A stretch of DNA of 64,000 nt, taken from Adiantum capillus-veneris. Lineage: Eukaryota > Streptophyta > Polypodiopsida > Polypodiales > Pteridaceae. Of the stretch, positions 33,784 to 45,229 are shown in pieces. Position numbers and translations under genes: made by a program. Location: contig CM043962.1 in assembly GCA_014529385.2 (NCBI GenBank), positions 121,171,970 through 121,235,969 on the forward strand, given 5' to 3'. Positions within the stretch are counted from its first letter, which is position 1; each line of letters starts with the position of its first letter. Below the pieces are notes generated by a model. The model saw only the letters and a list, made by a program, of their open reading frames with translations. It was not told the origin of the DNA and did not search any database.

Positions 33784-35260
33784 GTTCACATGTTCAGTTT
33801 CAAGAGCCTCGGACGAAACTTTGGCTCTTTGACACCCTGGTGGCTTTTGCATTGCTCTATGGAGCTGAGATTTGGGGACCTTCATTGGACCATCATGGGA
33901 GGACAGGTCGCATTGATGGATGGAGGGACATGGAGAAGCCACTAGTCTCTATGATCTCACGGCTCATTAGAGCCAAGGCTTCAATACCACGTGCCATTAT
34001 ACAAGTAGAGCTAGCTGCCTCCCCACTAGTGGTTGAGGCGCTCACCAGATCTGTCTCCTTCATACACCGCATCTGGGAACTTCCCAGAAACAGATATGCC
34101 GCCTTGCACTTGAGTCCTCTCGACAGTTAGCCATGAAGGGAGATACAACATGCTGGTATGGGGAGATGACATCATGGTTTTAGGCGCATGGGTTCAGCAT
34201 AGACAGACTGCCCCCCTTCCAGTACTCACTGGATTCACCCTCTCTGACTCTCACACAGTCCGAGATCACCAGGCTCATCCGCCAGGACCTGACTCAGCTA
34301 GACACCAAGAGGACATGGATACAGCCAGCACAGGAGCTGGGCACGAAGATGGCTTTCTACAGAGAGCATCTTCTTCAGCTTATGGAGGATGGTTTTGTGA
34401 CGAAACCCAGATACATGGACACCCACTTGTCTCATGGGATACGATGTGCTATTGGCCAGATACGCACATCTTCACACCAGCTGCGGATCGAGACTGGGAG
34501 ATACAGCAGAGTACTAGCAGAGGCCAGGACATGCCTCCTATGTGACGTGGAGCATGAGACAAAGTTGCATTACACATGCCACTGCCCTGTCTACTACGAG
34601 ATACGCGGCTGCTTCCACTGCTTGTTCAGAGAGGGCTTCGGACCACTCTCCAGAGTCATGCGGTACGAGGATCAGAGATGCTTCGGTCTGTTTTTGCTCG
34701 AGCTGTGCAGACACAGAGAGAGCCTGATGAGAGGAGAGGCCAGCCAGTCTCAGAGACGGATCACAGACTTCTTTAGAGCAAACACTGGACACCCGGAGGA
34801 GCTACTACCACAGGAGAGCTCGCCGCCTCACACCGGAGGCACACTGATCGACCGAGCGACCGAGCTAGGGAGATCCAGACGCCCACGACTGTGGAGGACT
34901 ACACAGCATCGACAGAGATTGCATCAGAGGATTCGGATCACTTTGGCCCAACATGCACGACGCCCGGTCAGGCTATTGACCATGGAGGAGATTGATGAGA
35001 TCCGCCAGCGACCGATGCTGGATCTTTCGTGGTGTGTGATTTAGCTATCCCACCTAGCTGGATCTTTTGTGATCTGTGATTTAGCTATCCCACCTATATG
35101 CTTAGATCACACCTAGCTGTTTCGGATTCCATAGTATTTTATTTTGTCATTTTTGTTACTCTGACTTTGTATCAGATCCACCACATTGTAACTTTCTGGT
35201 CTCATAGGTCATTCTGGCCTTCTGAAGACGTTAACATAACATTTCATTTCATTTCTCTCT
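33784..35260 (+). pseudogene. LINE family L-B, 3' part: C-terminal domain and 3' tail
   Basis: Resumes the frame interrupted at 23009: LLYGAEIWGPSL, MEKPLVSMISRLIRAKAS, then DTHLSHGIRCAIGQIRTSSH and a zinc-binding motif CLLCDVEHETKLHYTCHC (CX2CX8HX4C). It ends SWCVI-stop at 35042-35044. The homologous copy at 48.8-49.9 kb reads CKLCGMEPETELHYICHC at the same place. A frameshift near 34125 is evident from comparison with that copy. The 3' UTR ends ggtctcataggtcattctgg..gaagacgttaacat..catttcatttcatttc followed by a CT run; this end is shared with other copies in the window. Confidence 0.88.
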
Positions 35261-35557
35261 CTCTGGCTTCACCCTAGCTGCCACACAACATCTTTTAAAG
35301 TGGGCTTCTCTGTCTTGACCGCTTTATTAACATCTTCTAGAGGCCGAAGTTGGCCTATGAGACAGAACGGTATTCAAGTGCATCCTCTAGGTAGCCAAAC
35401 AAAAGGACAGTAGTGATGAAAATAAATGTGCTACAAATAAAATAGACTAACACAGGATGTGTATACATGTGTGTTGGGTTGGGGGGGACGGAGCTAACTC
35501 TACTGGAAGTGGAACTATGGGGTACAGCTATGATATGTAAAGAGAGAGAATCCAAAC

Positions 35558-35559
<2 letters not shown>

Positions 35560-35619
<60 letters not shown>
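35560..35619 (+). repeat. (GA)n microsatellite
   Basis: About 30 AG units between the LINE L-B 3' end and the sugar transporter 3' end. Nothing else is recognised in 35270-35900. Confidence 0.95.
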
Positions 35620-35623
<4 letters not shown>

Positions 35624-35927
35624 AATCACAATGACAAGGGGGGATATCAACTGAAGCCACCTAAGACAGCACTTGTAACAGTTCAAGATTTGCATACAAA
35701 AATATGGAGATGATGGCACAAGGAGCAAACTTCCCCTCCTGGTATCTTCAGAATCTCCATGCGTCAAGCTATTCGAGGGGCCAATATGAGGCCAGCAACT
35801 TCATTCATATTTCCTTTATTTGCAAAATACATTCAAATGTACGCATGCCATAAATGGAACAAAAAAGCATATTTAAACTGGAACGAAAATAATTTGATGA
35901 AGCAATAATCTTATTAAAAAAATGCTC

Positions 35928-38900
35928 TTAGGACTCTGACTTCAAAAAAGAAGTGGCAGCCTCGTCATTATTGTCTACATCTTCACCAACAACCTGTTTC
36001 CAAAACCAATGAGCCTTCCATAACAGGTCGGCCTCATCAATTCGGATGCCCTTAGTTTCAGGCACGAAGAAGTAAACAAAGGCGGACATAACAAAAACTA
36101 TGAAGGAAAACAGTAGGAAGACTCCATATTTCATCGCACAAAGCAAAGATAGAAAAACCTGAGCCATAAGGAAAGTAAAGAGCAGGTTTACAGAAACCAC
36201 TATACCCTGTCCGGCCGATCTTATTTCCAAAGGGAGAATTTCACTCGGTATCAGCATCCCCATACAGCCCCATGAATATGCGAAGGCGATTACAAACACG
36301 CAGATCATTACGACGACGACGACTGATTTTGCAAGAGGAAGGCCACCAGAGTCTTTCAGGTCTACTCCAAGAATAACTCCGATAAGAGCCTGAACAAAAA
36401 AAGGCATAAATTATGGTCAACCATTAAATGGAAATAAGGACAGAAAAGCATTGAAGCTCTTTCATACATCTTAACTAGATTTACTGGGTGTGAGTAGGGT
36501 GTACCCAATCTGTTTTAATGTTTAATAGTTAGAATCGGGGAAGATCCCCTCTGGCAAAGCGAAGGGGTGCCGCAGATTCCTTGCAGGCAGGTGGCGACCC
36601 ACGACGGGGGAGGCAAGGCGACGCAGCCAGGCGAAGGCCATGAGAGTGCAAGGCGGCAGCAGGTGACAGCAACAGCGCAGGGAAGGGCAATGGAGTCGGC
36701 TGCCTTGAAATCATTTTTTTTTTTTATGCTTTTTGGCATGCATGTCACAACCACCTGGATGGTGGGTTGGCTATGAGATAACTTCCAGAGCGCTAGACTT
36801 TCTGGCTGGCGGCGTTCGAATCCCTGTTCTCCTTTTAGAGGGTTATAGGCTAATTGGATATCTGTGTTAAGATTCAGAGGAATCTCTCAATGAAATGAAT
36901 AAAATAAAGAGCGAGCCAGTATGTCGGGTATGTCTGCAAAAAGGAAAAATGTTGCAAAAGCATTACGATTCCTAAGATGAAAAGTAAATAATTTGGAAGG
37001 ATCAACCTGGAATTTGGAAAGTCAAAGCGAGACGTAAGCCTTAAGCTTGCATAAGTCCCGCATGGGTAGTCTCTTCATCGCAGCCCTGCAACAGTATGTG
37101 CAGGAGCCAACATTTAAGGAGCCAACTTAAATGTTGCATTTTTTGTGAATTTGATTATGCAGAAATCATAGCATTTGAGGCAGCTGCACTGAGGAGCGTT
37201 TGTAGGTGTGAGCAATGTATGAGCGTTTGTAGGTGTGGGCGTTTTTAGCTCGGGCGAGGAGGGGTGTCTTTGAGCATGCCTTTGTTCTAGGCAAATTCGA
37301 TGTCATCATGCAGCCAGAGCGCATTCTGTGGAGTTTCTTGGCCATTGTGGCGATGATGCCCATCACATCGTTGGCTCATCATTGGCAACAGCACAAGAGA
37401 AGCTTGCTCTCACCAGCCAGAAGTGACGTCTGATTTGCATACATCACCCTTTAACAAGAGTTTGTATCTTTTAGGGATGACTACATTGAAGTGGTTTGAG
37501 AGAAGCCCTCTCTGTCTTAAAACTAATGTTCTAGAGTGTAAAAATAGAAGAAATGAATGGATTTTAATTTTTTTGAAGCCATTAGGTATACCATATAATA
37601 TTAAAGGGAAGATCTTTTTTGAATAACCTAATCGAAGTCTGTAATCGACTATAGTTACATAGTGCAAGGAAACTAAACTCTAAAGAAAAGGGCAAAGAAG
37701 AAGAAATGGATACTCGACCAATTCTTTATATGGAGATGAAGACTTTCCATTTCCATTGGGCTTTTCATTTCCTAAACTCATCCTTCACTTATGCTTTGAG
37801 ATTTTCAGAAAGGATTTTTTATTTTTTTTTTGAGAAAAGAGTAGAGCTAGTAGTATGTATGTCCCCTAGACAGAGGGAAAATTGAAATTAGCCAGGAATC
37901 TTTGGAGATGCTCTTGGTATCTTTTCTCCTTGACGGTATTTTCCAGAAGGAAGCAAGCTGGAGTAGCTTCGAGAGCGCAAGCAGGTGGCGTCGGCCTGAT
38001 GATGGCCTATGGCTGTACGGGAGACGTGTTACTGGGCAGGGCCTGCTTGTCGTGGGCAGGGGTTGCTGTAGCAATCTATTGTGAGGAAGTGAACAGGTGA
38101 AAATACTCAAGTCAGGGGCTGCTGTAGGAAACTCTCATGAGGGAGGGGAGGCTGTTGTTGGTTTTGGGGGGAGGGGGGGGGGGGGGTTCGAGGGGATTTT
38201 CAAATTTTTGTTGTTTCCATCTCTGGTTTTGTTTTCATTCCCTGTTTCCCATAACTATTCAAAACAATCTTCTCCATTTGCAAGCCTTCAACTGAAATGA
38301 CTGTTGCAAATACTAGAGCATGAAGAGTCTTTCAAGAAACCTACCTGTGCAATAAACATCTGAGCTCCTCCCGCAAGGAGGAGAGGGACCCTACCAAAGT
38401 GGTCCACCACAAAGATCGTAAGAACTGTTGCGACGACATTCACTGTGCCTGTGATTGCTGCTGAATACAAGGCAGCATTGTTCTTGAAGCCCATAGTTTC
38501 CAAGAGCACTGGTGCATAAAACATGATTGCATTTATCCCACTGAGTTGCTGAAAGATTTGGATCAAGATACCAATTATTAATGGTGGCGAATTCCTTCGT
38601 CTGAACATGTTCCGAAAAGGGTGTTTTACTCCTGCTGCCACTTCACTTGCCTTCACTAGACTCTTGAACTCTTCATCAACATTTGAAGTACCCCGAACCT
38701 TCATAAGAACCCTCTTCCCCTCCTCCAAATGTCCACGCTCAATGAGGCTGTTAGGAGTTTCTACCAGAAACAATGAGCCCACTAATGAAAGAACTGCTGG
38801 TATTAGACCTAGTCCAAACGAAAGGCGCCATCCCCAATCAAGATTCGCTGTCACTGAGTTGACAAGATTTGCAATCAAAATGCCAACCGTCACATTAAGC

Positions 38901-40433
38901 TGGAACATGATGTTTAAGCCCCCTCTTAGCCTCGGAAGAGCCATCTCTGAAAGGTAAATCGGTGCTGCCTGCATTAAGCCATAAAAGGGATAAGCTCATG
39001 CACTAACATATTTCAAATTTGCACTTGGTCGAAAGCCTACCACGACAAAAAATGCAGTAACTCAACATCCGATGAGCATCGACACATTCCTAGGCAATAT
39101 TTTTGAATCCTTTCAGCTTCTAAGTGGAGATGTTAAATTACAACTGTAAGTCTCAAACAGTACTTTGTACCCAGTTGTCAAAGCAAATCACGCATGCCTC
39201 TTGCACACACACTGTCAATATTTTGACTCCAAAAAACCAACAGCTTCAGATGCATACAATTTCACTCTTATGCCCTGTAACTGAAGATACAACAATGATT
39301 GCAAGTCGTCGAACTAATCTAAAAGGCAATCCACAGTGTATGCATCAAACCTTAAAGAGATCGAGTAGAATGTAAGCAATTAAGCTCAGGACACAGAGTA
39401 GCTGAGTCCAAGCATTCTACATTACTATGAGGGTTCACATAAGAAAAGAGCTGGCTTGAGGTCTTCCTACATCATACATGGAAAATAACAGAATTAAAAT
39501 TTCTGGATGCATTTGTGTGATGGTCCATGAATCACAACTCATGTGTAAGGACAGTGCAACGTAACGATCAGCATCCTGTTTGCCGAAATCTAGAATCTCT
39601 TAAAGTCATTCCAAATCATCATAGCTTAGGTGCTGAATTGATACCCTACTTGAAATTTTAAAAGGCATTACCTCTGCTGAGAAAGTTCCCTTGACAAAAA
39701 TAGCTTCACAAAAAGTAAATGGTACTTTTTATGAATGTTCAATCAGTTAACGAATCTCTTACACGCACTGTAATTTTTTAAACATGCACATTTATCAATC
39801 TTTCAAGTGCATTATTTTGTAAAATAAACAAAACTTTCTGTCTTAAATTGATTTGTGTCCCATGATTGAAGTTGGAGAGAAGGTTAGCGATGGTAACCAA
39901 CTTCAAATGGATGTAAGCTCTTGCCAGTCTTTTAATGAAACCACACAGACCATTTTTTGCAATAATTGTTCTCTATAGCCTTTAAACCATCTACCCAAAT
40001 GATGTTCCTTCCTGAAAAGCAGATGCCTTGCTTCAATGTAGGGACCACAGTTTAAGAATGCCACAAAAATGCATCATTATTCTTAACCTGTCAAAGAGTG
40101 ACAAAAGCTATACCTGAGTTCCAAATCCGCTTCCACAACCCAGCACAACTCGGCCGAGCATGAGCATTGTTACATTCTGCGCCAAGGTTGCTAGGCAAAC
40201 ACCCACCAGATACAAGCAACCAGCAACTATGAGAGTCGGCTTTCTCCCCAGCTTTTGTGTTGTCTGTGATGCTACAAATGTAGCTAGCAAGCCCGCTATG
40301 TACATGGAGGATGTGAAAGCTTGTAATAAAGGATCGCTAAACTTGCAATAATTGCTTTCAGAAGCTTTCTGTTTTCGAGCATATACTGCTGGAAAGAAGT
40401 ACAAGAGAAAGCTTTCCATAGAAGCCACACCAC
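35928..40433 (-). CDS. monosaccharide/H+ symporter, STP-type sugar transporter (3 exons visible, N-terminal exon missing)
   Basis: Exons on the minus strand: 40433-40114, 38968-38345, 36389-35928 (stop TAA 35930-35928), all with GT-AG introns. Together they give about 468 residues; STP proteins are usually about 510-525, so the first ~45 residues (start codon and TM1, ending in the family's 'GYDIGISG') lie on an exon I could not find. The first visible exon starts in phase 1 within the expected Gly codon. Family motifs: GVASMESFL, KLGRKPT, AAPIYLSEMALPRLRGGLN, ETPNSLIERG, QQLSGINAIMFYAPVL, VDHFGRVPLL, SWGCMGMLIPSEILPLEIRS and VPETKGIRIDE. It is expected to be a 12-TM plasma-membrane proton-coupled hexose importer; substrate cannot be told from sequence. 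No stop or frameshift is seen, so it is probably a live gene. Confidence 0.92.
36770..36905 (+). mobile_element. tRNA-derived SINE-like element in a sugar-transporter intron
   Basis: A tRNA-like head: 'ataacttccagagcgctagact' resembles a D-arm/A box, and 'ggcggcgttcgaatccctg' contains a canonical B box (GTTCGAATCC) about 35 bp later. A tRNA-unrelated body and an A-rich end follow (ctcaatgaaatgaataaaataaag). This order is typical of plant SINEs. It does not fold into a complete tRNA: the acceptor stem is not paired. Target duplications are not clear. Confidence 0.6.
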
Positions 40434-40934
40434 CTGCCCAAAAGTTCAAACAAAGGCTTCATAATCATAAGATGCCACTGTGGGTGAAAATCATGTAGAC
40501 GTCCTTCAATACATTGTCGGTGTGTGCACGTGCATTTATATGTGTGCCTGCATGCATGCGTGTGTGGATGTGTGCGTGTGCGCATGCGCGTGTATGTGTG
40601 TGTGTGGTAGTAGTTACAAGGGATCGCAAGGTGCCCCTCTCGAGTCCTCCTAGCATAGTCACAAGGGATGCCCATTTCTGGGCTTCCTATCCCCACTTTT
40701 CCATCCCCACTTGCCGTCCCACCCTCTTTTTTACACTAAAAATCCATTTGAGCCCTGTCCCCACTCTCCCGTCCCGCGTCCCTTGTGATTATGCCTCCTA
40801 GTCCAAGTTATGATACGTCTCCTCATGTACCCACAATTGATGAGGATGTGCCAATGGGCACTAGTATTTAAGTATCTTTTTTCTTGTTTCCTCGTCCACT
40901 ATATATACCATATAGGATACATAGTTCTTTAAAT

Positions 40935-42925
40935 TGCATCTCCTATAATGTGTGTGGGTTATGCAATCACGACAATTGGCGGCTTACCTGGCACTATGTA
41001 CATACATGTAAAGCGGACGAAAGTTGTTCTTCAAGAGCATAACCAGCATCATTTTGCCGGACAAACTTCTTACTTTACGGGCTATTGGATAGCTTATGCA
41101 GGATCAGATGGCTATTCTGGAGTGCTTATGCTTGTTCGACATGAGCTCTTCCCGACCTTCGTTTTCAATGACTTGGCTGGGAGATAGATGGTCATCCACC
41201 AACGTATTGTTAATGGGGAAGTCTTTGAATTTGGCGGACTATATGCATACACAACGTCTGTTGATAGCACACCGTTGTGGAGTGTTGAGTCCTCCTATTG
41301 TTGGAGTTCCAATGCATTTCTCTGCGGGTACTTTAATAATGCACCAAACCTTGTGGATAATACTAATGGGCACTCTCACGTGCTTCATGTGGAGCGACAA
41401 TCATAAGATCATTTTAAGCTAACTTGTCATGGATTGGATTTGTGGCCCCTTTTGCATGTGGATGATCTAGGATCCACATTTCAACATAATGCTCAATCCA
41501 TGTATCGTGCTCGATTGGATCGCTGGTATCTTTTCATATGCAGCAGTATGATGACTTTGTATGTGATATGAGGATTGATTATACCCTGTGTTTCTCGGAT
41601 CATGCTCCCATATGCTTGAAACTACATTTTGGCTCCTTTTCTGCCAATGACTCCCTACCTAGGAAGAGACTTTTGCATGCCAACAATGCTTATCTCAAGC
41701 ATGAACTATTTCATACTATGATTGTGGACATCATCTTTCCTTTGACATCTCATATGCATGTTGATATGGATACAGCCTGGTTTCGATTTGTTACATGTGT
41801 TCAATGTGTCATCCAAGATTATGGCAAGTATTATTTGTCGCAATGGAGAGAACAAGTTAAGCAGGCAAAAGATACTTGTAACGGATTAATGCACTTGGCT
41901 AACAATTCCTCTCTTACTGAGACTCAAGATGGCTGAGTTACTCTCTGCTTGCACTATGTTAAAATTGGCCAAATGGCATACTCGAGCTCGCCAACAGGCT
42001 TTTACAGACAAAGGCTGTGCTTCTAAACAATCTTCCAGCATTTGCATCATTCTAGGCAATCTCAAGCTATCCAGAGAATTAAACTTTCATCAAGGGAGTG
42101 GACCTCCTCCTTACAAGAGCTGGCACAAGCCCTGCACTCTCATTATGGCAAGATTTTTTAGGCTCCCTCACCTCTCACACACGTAGCTTGTCAAGTGCGT
42201 CATTTGTTTCTATCACATGTTACTCCCATTCTTTCGATACAGCAAGCTCAAGACTTGGAAGTTGTTTTCACTCAGACAAAATTGTATGCCAGCTTGGAAA
42301 GCTCTAGGTTGGGATGGTCTTGTTGTGGAATTTTCTTGTCACCTTAAGTTGCCACTGCTGATAATGATGAATGTAGCCTAGGAGCAGGAGGACTTACCCT
42401 CCTCTTGGAAAGAAGGCTTACTTAAGTTGATACCCAAGCATGCACTATGTGAAGAGTTCTCTCATTGGCGACCAATTACGATCATGTCTGTGGTATATGA
42501 ATTGATGGCCAAAATGCTTGTTAATCGACTCAAGTGCTTTCTGCATGAAGGCTTACGTCAATCACAATATGGTTTCATTCCACGACGTCAAATTTATGAT
42601 AACCAGGCGAATGTCATCATTGGACTGGAACATGCGAAATACACTCGACAAGTTGTCTTGGTCATGTAGGTTGACATTGGAAAGGCCTTTGATATTGTTC
42701 TTTGGGACTACGCTGCAGATACCATGCAACAGTTGGGATTTGGGCCTAAGCTATCCTAGGTGGTATTTTTCTTGTGTGCACATAACACTTTGGCAGGTTT
42801 GTTGGATGGATTTCTCACAGACTCTTGGCCTATGGGACGTTCAATAAGGCAAGGATGTCCTCTCATTTCTTTGCTTTATGCAGTCGCTATTCACCCTTGC
42901 TTATGTATTTGGATTTTTGTAACAT
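40935..42925 (+). pseudogene. degenerate L1-like LINE (endonuclease and RT remnants)
   Basis: From 40935, the start of an endonuclease is recognisable (ISYNVCGL). The RT begins at about 42430: HWRPITIMSVVYELMAKML, YGFIPRRQIYDNQANVI, VDIGKAFDIVLWDYAADTM, SIRQGCPLISLLYAVAI. The last block breaks off before the catalytic FADD box. Stops and frameshifts are frequent (for example TAG at 42667 just before VDIGKAFD). It lies upstream of the visible sugar-transporter exons, perhaps within that gene's first intron. Confidence 0.75.
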
Positions 42926-43060
42926 ACTTGGAACCCCAAGTCGAGAATCTGGCACAACACACGAGGGAATCACTTAAAAACACTTCACAACTTGAATCAC
43001 AATTCACATGAGTCAACATGGCCCCGCGTAGTTCCGTGCACAGAGATATTGGCCCCAAAG

Positions 43061-43182
43061 ACTGACGCCCCTTTCGGTATTTATTTTCGGACGGAACCCT
43101 ATAAGTTGGAATAGCTTAAAACTTTAAATTTCGTCAATTAGGGCATGCCACGTCAGCCTTTTGTGACATACCCCCCTCTTGA
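43061..43182 (-). repeat. LTR-like fragment with polypurine tract
   Basis: On the minus strand a purine run (aagaggggggta, 43169-43182 region) precedes TGTCACAAAAGGCTGACGTG. About 108 bp later 'cgaaaggggcgtcag' is followed by 'tttggggcca'. The same start (TGTGACAAACTGCTGACGTG) and end (cgaaagggacgccaaca, then tttggggcca) occur at 60178-59783, so both appear to be copies of one LTR family. This copy is shortened. Confidence 0.45.
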
Positions 43183-44646
43183 AAGAATTGTAATCGCCCT
43201 CGATTACTCCTGCAAAAACAGACATAAGCCATAAACCACTTCAGTAGACACTGACACTAGATGACACAAATCTAGCACTTGCACAAAGACGACACTCAGT
43301 GCACATTCATATCATATTCAAATCATATCACATAGAATCCATCCAGATCTAAAACCATGATTCCTGGCAACGTATTTAGCAATCGCATCTAGATCCACAC
43401 CGGATCTCACTGATGTGGGATTCACTAATTTTTATTGCGATCATGTCCATAAATTTCTCAAGACCGAAATGCTGCAATCATTTCGTCTTTCAAACCTACA
43501 CTCAAAAAAAATCACATGAGAGAGTACACATGAATCAGATTCATTTCGGGAATTCCCATTTCCAAGTTCTTTATTCATAAAGTCATACAACACAATACTG
43601 TCAGCACATCAGTATCCCTGAAATCCAAAGTCTTGTTTGTTTTTGCTTTTGTTTTTGTGTTGGCGTGTGTCTGAGTGTGTGCGTGCGTTTCTTTGATGGT
43701 TGCTTATGGGTGTGTGGGTGTGTGGGTGAGTGGAAAATTGCCTTTAGAGTCTGTGTGAGTCCTTAAGATTTGCTTTTGGGTGTGTGCGTGTCCGAGTGTG
43801 TGTGTGTGTGGAAGCTTGTCCTTAAGGTTCGCTCTGTCTGGTTTTTGTTTTTGTCTGATTGCTTTCCTTCCTCTTCTTTTGGTTGGCTTTGGTTGTTTGT
43901 TTGGGGTATTAGTTTTGGTTGTTGCTTGTTCGCGGTTGGTTTGTTCGGGGTTGGCCAGTTGTGCTCATCTCGGATCTTTCTACCAAGCTTCTTCTGCTGG
44001 TTTCCACATGGATGTTGTGTCAAAGCCTCCTACACTGCCTCCTCAAAGTTCCCTCTCTAGCTATGGTCTTCAAGAGCCACCTTCAGCAAGTGGATTGCTC
44101 GCTCTTCTTGAGGAAAGCTCCTTGTCAGCTCTGGTGCAGTGCTTTGTTACTCACCTAGTGCCATACTTATGAAGCATCTTGGTGATGTCAGTTATCTTCT
44201 CCCTTATCTTCGCCACAAAATGCTCTCTCCCTTCTGTTCCTCCATTACCTCTTGCTGTCAAATTTTACTTGTTGGCGGGCATCTGCCCAACGCCGAGCTT
44301 CTCGTAGCTGCTCACAGTCATCTTCACCATTGGTGGCTTTAGGTCGCTCCGGTTCTTGAATTACAATTGCTGATTGGGCTTTCTTGTGAAGTGCATGTCT
44401 TCAGAGGGCTGACATCCTCTCTCCACTTAGCTTGCCAGGGCACTTTTTACTCTCTTTAGGAGAGGTTTTTTATCCTGGACTTCAATCTTTTCCTTTTGGC
44501 CATGTTGTATTCAGTTTTTCATTTCTCTGATTGATGCCTATGGGCTTGCTATGTAAACAGTGATGTACTTGCTCTCAGAATTGGCACCATTTGGGTGTTC
44601 AGGGAGATTTTCAAGTGATAGAATCACCCTCCTTTCCTTGCAAAAA

Positions 44647-44653
<7 letters not shown>
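43183..44653. other. no intact gene; possible 3' end of a non-LTR element
   Basis: G/T-rich low-complexity sequence (43625-43950, tgtgtg and ttgttt runs) with no domain. From about 44450 the sequence ends in 'ccttgcaaaaaaaaa', which runs into a GA tract and may be the poly(A) end of an unrelated element. Long frames on both strands here are compositional. Confidence 0.35.

Positions 44654-44726
<73 letters not shown>
44654..44726 (+). repeat. (GA)n microsatellite
   Basis: About 36 AG units immediately after an A9 run. Confidence 0.95.
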
Positions 44727-44728
<2 letters not shown>

Positions 44729-44800
44729 CTGTTGCCAGTGTTCAGAGAGGGTATATTCAATGCAATCCTTGTAAAGAGTTTCTTGCTGAATTTGAGAGAG

Positions 44801-45121
44801 AGAGAGAGAGAAATGAAATGAAATGATATATTAACGTCTTCAAAAGGCCAAAATGACCTATGAGACCATCAGATACAAAGTGGTGAATCTAATACAATGT
44901 CTGAAGTACAAGTACAAAAAGTACTGAAAGTAAAAATGAAAACTGAAAATGAAGTGTGAAACACTGAAATGTGAAATCTGAAAATGTAGAATAGGCCCTT
45001 AATCACAATCTGGGTGTCGTGCTAGAATGCCTCTGATCCTCTGCTGGAGTCTCTGTCGATGTAGTGTGCTCCTGTGTCTCGGTCGTAGTCGTCTCGATCT
45101 CCCGAGCTCAATCGCCCTGTC

Positions 45122-45162
<41 letters not shown>

Positions 45163-45173
45163 GATGGATTCGG
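44801..45173 (-). mobile_element. 5'-truncated LINE L-B insertion with 40-bp target duplication
   Basis: On the minus strand it reads DRAIELGRSRR and LHRQRLQQRI, matching the end of the L-B protein (TLIDRATELGRSRRPR at 34.85 kb), then the conserved L-B 3' tail ending in catttcatttcattt (44811-44830 on the + strand as aaatgaaatgaaatga). Direct repeats of 40 bp with two differences flank it (44761-44800 and 45174-45213, beginning tgcaatccttgtaaagag). A GA run (45125-45159; CT on the sense strand) lies between the truncated 5' end and the right-hand duplication. Confidence 0.8.
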
Positions 45174-45229
45174 TGCAATCCTTGTAAAGAGCCGCTTGCT
45201 GAATTTGAGAGAGCGCTTTGACATATCGG

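Noticed and set aside
43625-44172. Long frames on both strands (85-130 residues) near 43.8 kb
   Set aside because: GT-rich low-complexity sequence; no domain, and both strands open together.
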